Source: Paraburkholderia oxyphila NBRC 105797 (GTDB lineage Bacteria; Pseudomonadota; Gammaproteobacteria; Burkholderiales; Burkholderiaceae). From it: a DNA stretch of 32,824 nucleotides. Under the pieces are notes generated by a model. The model was not told the DNA's origin and did not search any database. It worked only from the letters and a program-made list of their open reading frames with translations. The position numbers were made by a program, and so were the translations under genes. Positions 17,086 to 24,037 of this stretch are shown here, piece by piece. The stretch covers positions 1-32,824 of the forward strand of contig NZ_BAYD01000115.1 in assembly GCF_000685075.1 (NCBI RefSeq), read 5' to 3'. Numbering within the stretch: the first letter of the stretch is position 1; the number at the start of each line of letters is the position of its first letter.

Positions 17086-17361
17086 TCAGGCGATTTCCAT
17101 CAGCTCCTCTTCGTTGCGCTGCGCATATTTGACGTTTGCGACGACCGGTTGTACCTCCTCTTCGTTGCGCTGCGCATATTTGACGTTTGCGACGACCGGT
17201 TGTACCTCTTCTTCGTTGCACTGCGCATATTTGACGTTTGCGACGACCGGTTGTACCTCTTCTTCGTTGCACTGCGCATATTTGACGTTTGCGACGACCG
17301 GCTCGATCTCGTCAACAGTCAGTTCATGAATTTCGGGAACCTGCTTCAATGAAATTGTCAT
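17086..17361 (-). CDS. Repeat-containing RiPP precursor candidate, four cores
   Basis: The 91-residue protein has a short leader-like N terminus (MTISLKQVPEIHELTVDEIE). Four tandem copies of the 17-residue unit VVANVKYAQ[C/R]NEEEVQP follow, and the tail is LMEIA. Copies 1 and 2 have Cys at the variable position, copies 3 and 4 have Arg. The last copy's linker reads NEEELME. A ribosome-binding site (AAGAGG) stands nine bases before the ATG. Multi-core precursors with acidic spacers are typical of several RiPP families. The gene sits first in an operon with an oxygenase, exporter and two methyltransferases. No known RiPP class is recognised from the core. Alternative: a structural or binding repeat protein. 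Confidence 0.72.
   Translation of the reverse strand: MTISLKQVPEIHELTVDEIEPVVANVKYAQCNEEEVQPVVANVKYAQCNEEEVQPVVANVKYAQRNEEEVQPVVANVKYAQRNEEELMEIA
17110..17313. repeat. Four tandem 51-bp coding repeats inside the precursor gene
   Basis: Units begin at 17110, 17161, 17212 and 17263, an exact 51-base period. The first 39 bases of each unit are identical except at unit position 9. Units 1 and 2 differ by one base overall, and so do units 2 and 3. Unit 4 diverges after position 39, where it meets the leader. Synonymous sites are as conserved as the others, which points to recent duplication or gene conversion. Confidence 0.95.
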
Positions 17362-17775
17362 TTTGTCGAACCTCTTTAAAGTGAATATCAGAAAGGGAGG
17401 TGCTTAACTGCATTCGCTAAATCGGCGAGTGCAAGTAAACATTAGTACTTTTAGGAAGAGGGATATTGTCGTGGATCAAATGTGCTGATCGGGATGGATT
17501 TGAGGAATAAATATCTTGAATCGGATATTCGAGTGTGGGTTAACCCTGGTTTAAAATGAATTGTGCTGGGATATTGCATTGCCTGTCAGGGATTTTGTAA
17601 ATGCAACGACTGATCAAGAGTGTGTGATATGCGCCGTGCTTAACCGATGAGTTCAGATGATGCGTGTCTCATTCTTGATGATATCAATCAAACTTCGCAG
17701 CAAGATGATTTCTGTGTAAGGGTGTATTCTCGCCGGATAGCACATTCGGAAGTGATTCGATATTGAGGATGAGAA
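17362..17775. promoter_or_regulatory. AT-rich divergent promoter region of the RiPP-like locus
   Basis: This 414-bp gap separates the minus-strand precursor from the plus-strand hydrolase and should hold both promoters. It contains a perfect 10-bp palindrome GGGTTAACCC (17537-17546), a possible regulator site. Several AT-rich hexamers could be promoter elements, but no pair is clear enough to assign. No gene is seen. Confidence 0.5.
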
Positions 17776-18558
17776 ATGAATGCATTCGTTGTTGACGATA
17801 GAAGCAACATTCTTCGCTACTTCGATCTGTACTCCGGTAAAGAGGCGTTTGGGCCACTCTTTTATATTCATGGCTTGGGCTGTGCATCCAGCAGCGACTA
17901 CCCACCCGTAGTGACCTCCGACTCTTACTCGAAGCGCAGATCGCTTCTCGTCGATCTCATGGGGTCGGGCCTTAGCGACAAGCCGCTAGACGGAAAATAC
18001 GACTCCGCTACGCAGGCAACGGTTCTATCGAATTTTGCGGTCAGCCAGGGGTTCTCGAACGTGAACCTGTTCGGCCATAGCGCCGGGGCGTTCATTGCCT
18101 TGAAGCTGGCGCAGCAGTTGCCCATCCAGGTCGACACGCTTGTGCTTTGTGAGCCTGGGCTGACCGACTACGGCATCGCCGTGTTGTCGGAGATTGCGTC
18201 CCAAACCGAGCAGCAATTCGTCGATAGCGGATTTTCGCAATTCCTGGCGCAATTGAAGGCCCAAGGCGGTAACGATGCCTGGTTGGGGCCTTTTTCCGTA
18301 GCGTCACCGTACGCCATTTATCAATGGGCGAGATCGGCTATCGACGATAATTCGAGCAATTGGCTCGATGATCTGACCAACCTGGACGCAATCAAAGGCG
18401 TGATTCTCTCGGATACGGCAACGAGCGACGAAATTGCAAAATTCGAACGAGCCGGTTGCACGGTCGAGCTCGTTGCCAACGCCGAACATATGGTCGCGTA
18501 CGACAATCCAGATGGTCTGGCGTTGGCAATTTCGAATATTCTCAACCTGAGCCGATAA
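17776..18558 (+). CDS. Alpha/beta hydrolase divergent from the RiPP-like operon
   Basis: A 260-residue alpha/beta-fold hydrolase without a signal peptide. The oxyanion-loop motif is YIHGLGC (30-36), the nucleophile elbow is GHSAG with Ser102, and the catalytic His is probably His238 in NAEHMVAYDNP. Asp213 is a candidate acid. A GAGGA ribosome-binding site six bases before the ATG supports the start. The substrate is unknown. Being divergent from the precursor with a shared promoter region and intermediate GC content, it could be part of the peptide locus (leader removal, ester hydrolysis or immunity), or simply a neighbour. It converges on cobA with a 14-bp gap. Confidence 0.75.
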   Translation: MNAFVVDDRSNILRYFDLYSGKEAFGPLFYIHGLGCASSSDYPPVVTSDSYSKRRSLLVDLMGSGLSDKPLDGKYDSATQATVLSNFAVSQGFSNVNLFGHSAGAFIALKLAQQLPIQVDTLVLCEPGLTDYGIAVLSEIASQTEQQFVDSGFSQFLAQLKAQGGNDAWLGPFSVASPYAIYQWARSAIDDNSSNWLDDLTNLDAIKGVILSDTATSDEIAKFERAGCTVELVANAEHMVAYDNPDGLALAISNILNLSR

Positions 18559-18572
18559 AACACTATCCATCG

Positions 18573-19349
18573 CTACGCGCTTCGCAGTAGCCCCGCCGCG
18601 TACGCCTGGGCCTCCTCATCGAAAGCATTCAGCGTAACCGCTTCCCCAATTGCATCGCCCACGAGAATGATGGCCGGGCTGCCGAGCCCGGCTTGCGTCG
18701 CAATGGCGGCGATGGTGCCGAGCGTTGCCGTCACGCGGCGCTCGTTCGCACTGCCGGCCCATTGCACAACGGCGGCCGGCGTCTCATTCGAAAGCGCCTG
18801 TGCGAGCGTCGCGCATAGCCCCTCGATGCGGCTCATGCCCATATAGATGGCGAGCGTCATGCGCGTCGCGGCGAGCGCCTGCCAGTCGGGCTCGCTGTGG
18901 TCGCGCAGATGCGCCGTCACGAAGATCACGCCCTGGCAGTGGTCGCGATGCGTGAGCGAGACGCCCAGGCCCGCCGCCGCCGCGAACGCCGACGACACGC
19001 CGTTGATGATCTCCACCGCAATACCCGCGCGTCGCAGTGCCGCGAGCTCTTCGCCCGCGCGACCGAAGAGCAGGGCGTCGCCGCCCTTGACGCGCACCAC
19101 GTCGAGGCCCTTGCGCGCATAGCGCTGCATGAGCCGCTCGATGAACGCCTGCGGAGTGGAGCGGCAGCCGCCGCGCTTGCCGACCTTGATCACGCGCGCC
19201 TGCGGGGCGAGCGAGGCGATCTCGGGATTCACGAGGTCGTCGAGCAGCACGACATCGGCGCGGGCGAGCGCCTTCGCAGCCTTCAAGGTCAGCAGGTCGA
19301 GGTCGCCTGGCCCCGCGCTCAATAAGGTGACCTTGCCCGTTGCGTTCAT
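18573..19349 (-). CDS. cobA: Uroporphyrinogen-III C-methyltransferase (SUMT)
   Basis: The 258-residue enzyme methylates uroporphyrinogen III twice with SAM to give precorrin-2, the branch point to siroheme and cobalamin. Signatures seen are LLSAGPGDLDLLTLKAA near the N terminus and VVRVKGGDALLFGRAGEE in the middle; it ends inside the methyltransferase fold without a CysG-type dehydrogenase domain. Siroheme is the cofactor of the nitrite reductase encoded divergently next door, so co-location makes functional sense. The ATG at 19349 has an AAAGGAT ribosome-binding site; the frame is open 46 codons further but without family resemblance. Confidence 0.93.
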   Translation of the reverse strand: MNATGKVTLLSAGPGDLDLLTLKAAKALARADVVLLDDLVNPEIASLAPQARVIKVGKRGGCRSTPQAFIERLMQRYARKGLDVVRVKGGDALLFGRAGEELAALRRAGIAVEIINGVSSAFAAAAGLGVSLTHRDHCQGVIFVTAHLRDHSEPDWQALAATRMTLAIYMGMSRIEGLCATLAQALSNETPAAVVQWAGSANERRVTATLGTIAAIATQAGLGSPAIILVGDAIGEAVTLNAFDEEAQAYAAGLLRSA

Positions 19350-19674
19350 GTTGATCCTTTCGCGTTCTTTCATATGCTGCGCGCTGTTAAGCGCGCCATC
19401 AAAACAAACGGCGTCCGCTCGTCGTGTGTGACGAGGGGACGCCGTTGTCCGCCTATGCATGAAGGTGTTGCAGCGTGGCCCGCGCATCGAAGCCGATGGC
19501 GTGGCCGCTCCGGCATCGTTGCCGGATGGATGGCTCTACGCAAGTTCCAGACCAGTGCGCGCGTTGTACCGCCATGCATCGCGCTCGCCAGCGCTAGCGG
19601 GGCACGCACCCATTCACGAGTTTTTGGAATGCATCGCCGTGGCGCACCGAAATCGCACAGCGGGCCTGCTGCAC

Positions 19675-19691
19675 GGCACCAAATTTGTGCC
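19675..19691 (+). promoter_or_regulatory. NtrC-type binding site upstream of nirB
   Basis: GGCAC-N7-GTGCC is a perfect inverted repeat containing GCAC-N7-GTGC, the arrangement of classical NtrC sites. It lies about 100 bases before the sigma-54 promoter, a usual enhancer distance. A weaker GCAC-N7-GCAC half-match is seen near 19644. Confidence 0.6.
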
Positions 19692-19790
19692 CGGCTGCCT
19701 CGCAGCGCACCGCACCATCACACAGCGCGCGCTGGCCCAAGCGTCCGCTCGCGCCCTGCGGTGTGGGGTTTCCGGCCATTTCCGGCGGAC

Positions 19791-19806
19791 TGGCACAGTG
19801 CTTGCG
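19791..19806 (+). promoter_or_regulatory. Sigma-54 (-24/-12) promoter for nirBD
   Basis: TGGCACAGTGCTTGCG matches the sigma-54 consensus TGGCAC-N5-TTGC with the invariant GG and GC 12 bases apart. A start point near 19816 would place the leader hairpins at the very beginning of the transcript. Confidence 0.78.
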
Positions 19807-19822
19807 TAACGATCCGCAAACA

Positions 19823-19868
19823 GGATCAACGGCGATCCGGCGGCCGGCGATCCGGCTGCAACGCAGCA
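19823..19868 (+). promoter_or_regulatory. Candidate ANTAR antiterminator hairpins in the nirB leader
   Basis: The first hairpin is GGATC-AACGGC-GATCC (19823-19838), a five-base-pair stem with a hexaloop having A at position 1 and G at position 4. The second is TGC-AACGCA-GCA (19857-19868), again a hexaloop with A1 and G4, though with a short stem and a competing triloop fold. Paired hexaloops of this kind are the RNA target of ANTAR proteins such as NasR/NasT, which antiterminate nitrate and nitrite assimilation operons. Confidence 0.55.
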
Positions 19869-19901
19869 TGGCAGTGCAAATCGATTGAATCTCAGGGCAA
19901 C

Positions 19902-19957
19902 GGCGTCCCCCGAATCTGGCTCCTCGCGAGCTGGATCCGCGGGACGCCTTTTTTATT
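19902..19957 (+). terminator. Intrinsic terminator in the nirB leader (attenuator)
   Basis: GGCGTCCC (19902-19909) pairs with GGGACGCC (19941-19948), immediately followed by six T's and then ATTT. A smaller inner stem GCTC/GAGC lies between. It stands before the nirB start codon and after the sigma-54 promoter, so it would stop nirBD transcription unless antitermination occurs. Confidence 0.8.
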
Positions 19958-19974
19958 TGGCAGGGTGTACAGGC

Positions 19975-22608
19975 ATGACGCAATCAACGCTCGCAGTAGA
20001 CGGTCTGGACGTCGTGGTCATTGGCCACGGCATGGTGGGCCATAAATTTCTGGAGTGCGTGCTCGCGGATGCCACGCAAAGCGCGCTGAACGTGCGCGTG
20101 ACCGTGCTCTGCGAAGAGCCGCGTCCCGCATACGACCGCGTGCATCTCTCCGAATTCTTCGCCGGCAAGTCAGCCGACGATCTTTCGCTCGTGAGCGAGG
20201 GCTTCTTCGAGCGCGACGATGTTCGCCAGCGCGTGCGCCTTGTGCTCAACGCGAAGGCGGTGTCGATCGACCGCGCGGCGCGCACCGTGAGCGTGTCCAA
20301 TGGCGAGACGCTTTCGTACGACAAACTCGTGATCGCCACGGGGTCGTCGCCGTTCGTGCCTCCCATCGCGGGCAATGATCGTACGGACTGCTTCGTTTAT
20401 CGCACCATCGAGGACCTCGAGGCCATGCAGGCACGCGGTGCGAGCGCGAAGTCGGGCGTGGTGGTGGGCGGCGGCCTGCTGGGCCTCGAATGCGCGAAGG
20501 CCCTGCGCGATCTCGGGCTCGAAACGCACGTGGTCGAATTCGCGCCGCGCCTGATGACGGTGCAAGTCGACGAAGATGGCGGCCGCATGCTGCGCAGCAA
20601 GATCGAAGCGCTGGGCGTGACGGTGCATACGCAGAAGAACACCACGTCGATCGTGGATGGCGAAGGCGCGGCGAACCGCATGGTATTCGCCGACGGCACG
20701 CACCTCGAAGCCGACATGATCGTGTTCTCGGCCGGCATTCGTCCGCGCGACGAGATTGCGCGCGCGTGCGGGCTCGAAGTGGGTGCGCGGGGCGGCATTG
20801 TGATCGACGACGCCTGCCGCACGAGCGACCCCGACATCTACGCGATCGGCGAATGCGCGCTGTGGCAAGGCCAGATCTTCGGCCTCGTGGCGCCGGGCTA
20901 CGACATGGCGCGCATCGTCGCGAAGACGCTCGCGGGCGCGGGGCAGGATGCTAGCGCCGCGGCACGCTTCGAAGGCGCGGACATGAGCACGAAGCTCAAG
21001 CTGATGGGCGTGGATGTGGCGAGCATCGGCGACGCGCACGGCAAGACGCCGGGCAGCCGCTCGTACCGCTTCGCCGACGAGCGCCGCGAGGTCTACAAGA
21101 AGATCGTGGTTTCGGAGAGCGGCAAGCATCTGCTCGGCGCCGTGATGGTGGGCGATGCTGGCGAATACGGCACGCTGCTGCAGATGATGCTCAACCGCAT
21201 CGAATTGCCGGAGGCGCCCGAGTTCCTGATCCTGCCGCAAGCCGATGGCAAGGCGAAGCCCGCGCTCGGCGTGGAGGCGCTGCCCGAGGGCGCGCAGATC
21301 TGCTCGTGCAACAACGTCTCGAAGGCGCAGATCTGCGCGGCGGTGCGCGAGGGCGCGACGAGCATCGGCGCGATGAAGGCCGCCACTTGCGCGGGCGCGT
21401 CGTGCGGCGGTTGCGTGCCGCTCGTCACGCAGATCATGAAGTCGGAGATGCAGCGCCAGGGCGTGGCCGTCAATAATCACCTCTGCGAGCACTTCCCGTA
21501 TTCGCGCCAGGAGCTCTATCACCTCGTGCGCGTGGAGAGCATCAAGACCTTCGGCGCGCTGCTTTCGAAGCACGGCCACGGGCTCGGCTGCGATATCTGC
21601 AAGCCCGCGGTGGCCGGCATTCTGGCGTCGTGCTGGAACGAGTTCGTGCTCAAGAAGGAGCACGCGAGCCTGCAGGATTCGAACGACTACTATCTCGCCA
21701 ACATCCAGCGCGACGGCACCTATTCGGTCGTGCCGCGCATGCCGGGCGGCGAGGTCACGCCCGAGGGCCTCATCGCCGTGGGCATGGTCGCGAAGAAATA
21801 CGGCCTCTATACGAAGATCACGGGCGGCCAGCGCGTGGACCTGTTCGGTGCACGCGTCGAGCAACTGCCGTTCATCTGGGAAGAGTTGATCGACGCGGGC
21901 TTCGAATCGGGGCACGCGTACGGCAAGGCCGTGCGTACCGTGAAATCGTGCGTGGGCTCGACGTGGTGCCGTTATGGCGTGGGCGATTCGGTCGGGCTCG
22001 CGATCGAAGTGGAGAACCGCTACAAGGGCCTGCGCGCGCCCCACAAGATCAAGTTCGGCGTCTCGGGCTGCACGCGTGAATGCGCGGAGGCGCAGGGCAA
22101 GGACATCGGCATCATCGCCACCGAGCGGGGCTGGAACCTCTATGTGTGCGGCAACGGCGGCATGAAGCCGCGTCACGCCGAACTGCTCGCGTCCGATCTC
22201 GACAAGGACACGCTGATTCGCTACATCGACCGTTTCCTGATGCTCTACGTGCGCACGGCGGACCGCCTGCAGCGCACGAGCGTGTGGCGCGACAACCTCG
22301 AAGGCGGCCTCGACTATCTGATCGACGTGGTCGTGCATGACAAGCTGGGCCTTGCCGCCGAGCTCGAAGCGGAGATGCAGCTCGTGGTGGACACCTACGA
22401 ATGCGAGTGGAAGAAGGCCGTGACCGATCCTCAGACGCGCCGGCGCTTCCGCCACTTCGTCAACAGCGACGCGGGCGACCACCACGTTTCGTTCGTCGAG
22501 GAGCGCGGCCAGATTCGTCCGGCCACGCCCGAGGAGCGCCAGCAGATCCCCGTGCGCGCCGATTACGAGGCGCTTGCGCAGATTCCCGTCGTGGTCGAAA
22601 CCGTTTGA
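19975..22608 (+). CDS. nirB: Assimilatory nitrite reductase [NAD(P)H], large subunit
   Basis: The 877-residue enzyme reduces nitrite to ammonium in the cytoplasm. An N-terminal FAD/NAD(P)H domain (about 1-400, with VVIGHGMVGHKFLE and a second Rossmann GGGLLGLECAKALRDLG) is followed by a BFD-like [2Fe-2S] domain near 440-490 (ICSCNNVSKAQIC, then CAGASCGGC). Next come ferredoxin-half repeats and the siroheme/[4Fe-4S] site formed by SCVGSTWC near 658-665 and SGCTRECAEA near 697-706. The length fits NirB. The ATG at 19975 is where homology begins, just after the leader terminator. nirD follows 36 bases downstream and cobA, for siroheme, is divergent. Confidence 0.96.
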   Translation: MTQSTLAVDGLDVVVIGHGMVGHKFLECVLADATQSALNVRVTVLCEEPRPAYDRVHLSEFFAGKSADDLSLVSEGFFERDDVRQRVRLVLNAKAVSIDRAARTVSVSNGETLSYDKLVIATGSSPFVPPIAGNDRTDCFVYRTIEDLEAMQARGASAKSGVVVGGGLLGLECAKALRDLGLETHVVEFAPRLMTVQVDEDGGRMLRSKIEALGVTVHTQKNTTSIVDGEGAANRMVFADGTHLEADMIVFSAGIRPRDEIARACGLEVGARGGIVIDDACRTSDPDIYAIGECALWQGQIFGLVAPGYDMARIVAKTLAGAGQDASAAARFEGADMSTKLKLMGVDVASIGDAHGKTPGSRSYRFADERREVYKKIVVSESGKHLLGAVMVGDAGEYGTLLQMMLNRIELPEAPEFLILPQADGKAKPALGVEALPEGAQICSCNNVSKAQICAAVREGATSIGAMKAATCAGASCGGCVPLVTQIMKSEMQRQGVAVNNHLCEHFPYSRQELYHLVRVESIKTFGALLSKHGHGLGCDICKPAVAGILASCWNEFVLKKEHASLQDSNDYYLANIQRDGTYSVVPRMPGGEVTPEGLIAVGMVAKKYGLYTKITGGQRVDLFGARVEQLPFIWEELIDAGFESGHAYGKAVRTVKSCVGSTWCRYGVGDSVGLAIEVENRYKGLRAPHKIKFGVSGCTRECAEAQGKDIGIIATERGWNLYVCGNGGMKPRHAELLASDLDKDTLIRYIDRFLMLYVRTADRLQRTSVWRDNLEGGLDYLIDVVVHDKLGLAAELEAEMQLVVDTYECEWKKAVTDPQTRRRFRHFVNSDAGDHHVSFVEERGQIRPATPEERQQIPVRADYEALAQIPVVVETV

Positions 22609-22644
22609 GTTTGCCTGAACCTGTTCACTTACGAGGAGTACGAA

Positions 22645-23004
22645 ATGAGTCACGTCGCTAGCCATGCCATTGCGCAAGCTACCTGGGTGCCCGTATGCAA
22701 GCTCGATGACATCGTCCCCAATACGGGCGTGTGCGCGCTCGTGAAAGGCGAGCAGATCGCGGTGTTCCATATCGACGACGGCGACGCGCGCGTGTTCGCC
22801 ATCGGCAACTATGACCCGAACTCGCAGGCCGCGGTGCTCTCGCGCGGGCTCGTGGGCAGCCTCGGCGAGCGCATCGTCGTGGCCTCGCCCATCTACAAGC
22901 ACCACTTCGATCTTTCGACCGGCGAGTGCCTTGAAGATCCCGTGCGCTCGGTGAATGCGTTCGCCGCGCGCGTGGAGGATGGGCAGGTCTGGGTATCGGC
23001 CTGA
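22645..23004 (+). CDS. nirD: Assimilatory nitrite reductase, small subunit (Rieske-like fold)
   Basis: A 119-residue NirD. It has the Rieske-like beta fold with VPVCKLDDIVPNTGVCALV, then FAIGNYDPNS and PIYKHHFDLSTGECLEDP. The paired Cys-His motifs that hold an iron-sulphur cluster in true Rieske proteins are absent, as is normal for NirD. A strong GAGGAG ribosome-binding site precedes the ATG. It is expected to form a complex with NirB. Confidence 0.95.
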   Translation: MSHVASHAIAQATWVPVCKLDDIVPNTGVCALVKGEQIAVFHIDDGDARVFAIGNYDPNSQAAVLSRGLVGSLGERIVVASPIYKHHFDLSTGECLEDPVRSVNAFAARVEDGQVWVSA

Positions 23005-23140
23005 ATCAGGCCTTGTTCTCTTGTTTGCAAGTTCGAGCGGCGCAAGACCGACTAGGCCGTCAAGACCGTTTGTCCGTATTGCGGCGTGGGCCGCAGCGGT
23101 GAGCGCGGCGCGGCGGCCGTGACGGGATTGACACGGCGTG

Positions 23141-23365
23141 CTAGTGCGTCTTGCGGCGCCAGATCTCGTGGCCGGCGCAAATCGCGAGGAAGACGCCGAA
23201 CAGGATCGCCGCCACCGAGGCCGACTGATCGCCGGCGCTGGCCTGTGGGCCGGATTGCACTGAGTGAAGCCACAGCCCCGCGCCCGCAGCCACGGCCACG
23301 AGGCCCAGTAAGACACCCAGCGCTAGCGCGGCGATGTGCTCGCGCGGACGTTGCCGATTTGTCAT
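23141..23365 (-). CDS. Small two-helix membrane protein, function unknown
   Basis: A 74-residue protein with two hydrophobic segments (about residues 11-30 and 45-63) and a basic tail ending EIWRRKTH. A GGGAG ribosome-binding site four bases before the ATG and a clean hydrophobicity pattern support it as a real gene. I do not recognise the family. It is convergent with nirD and separated from it by about 135 bases that show nothing else. Confidence 0.55.
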   Translation of the reverse strand: MTNRQRPREHIAALALGVLLGLVAVAAGAGLWLHSVQSGPQASAGDQSASVAAILFGVFLAICAGHEIWRRKTH

Positions 23366-23541
23366 CTCGCTCCCCAACGAGCGTGTTCTTGCTCGTGCGG
23401 GCGACGTTGGGCGCCTCCCGCATGGGGTAACGATACGCCGTTGTGCGCGGCGCCGCATCATCAATCGATGATAGCCAGCGCGGCCGGCGTGCTCGAAGCA
23501 AATGAAAGGGCGGGCGCCAGGCTAAGGGCGGCCGCATCTAG

Positions 23542-23930
23542 TCAGCGCCGCTCGCTCCCCGTCGCGCGCTTTTGCCGATACATCGCGGCATCGGCGAGCG
23601 CCAGCAACTGGTCCACGGACGATGCCGCGTCGGCGCGGCTCACCGCGTTGCCCACGCTGCTGCGCAGCGCGTAGGGCTTTTGCGCCGCGCGATTGAAGCG
23701 CTCCAGTTGCGTGCAGATGCGCTCGGTCGCTTGCGCCGCGCCGGCCTCATCGGCGTCGGGGAGCAGCACCGCAAACTCGTCGCCGCCCAGCCGGCCGATC
23801 ACGTCGCCCTCGCGCACGGCCAGGCGCAATATAGTTGCTAATGCAACCAGTGCACGACCGCAGAGTCTCCAAACGCTTGGCCCGTTCTCCGGCAAAGAAG
23901 GTTGAAGCATGGGTGATGGACGCGTTGGCG
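23542..23930 (-). pseudogene. Decayed GGDEF (diguanylate cyclase) gene
   Basis: The C-terminal two thirds of a GGDEF domain are intact in one frame (ALVALATIL, then GRLGGDEFAVLLPDADEAG, ending LADAAMYRQKRA). The N-terminal part of the domain is missing from that frame. A neighbouring frame reads FNLLCRRTGQAFGD just upstream, which lines up with the FKxINDxxGHAxGD motif of the family but has lost its key Asn and Asp. This indicates a frameshift near 23860 plus decay. No sensor domain is seen. The remnant cannot be a working cyclase as it stands. Confidence 0.65.
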
Positions 23931-24037
23931 AAAAAGGATTTTCATTCTGGCGCGATGCGCGCGAACGTTGTTGCCTATGCCGCCAGCATGATGCGCGGGG
24001 CGCTGGCCGGCGCGCCCCGCGCGAGCTTCAGCCGATA

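Larger units (their letters stand above)
19350..19974. other. cobA-nirB divergent intergenic region and nirB leader
   Basis: This 625-bp region holds no convincing gene. In order toward nirB it contains an NtrC-type dyad, a sigma-54 promoter, two hexaloop hairpins of ANTAR type and an intrinsic terminator, each listed separately. The part nearest cobA shows nothing I can assign. Confidence 0.6.

Noticed and set aside
17110..17313. CRISPR-like array of four 51-bp repeats
   Set aside because: The repeats are directly adjacent with no spacers and are in frame in a gene with a ribosome-binding site; they encode a peptide repeat.
20170..23316. 1048-residue minus-strand open frame opposite nirBD
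   Set aside because: It is antisense to two well-recognised genes and its composition (Arg, Ala, His, Asp) is typical of GC-rich shadow frames.
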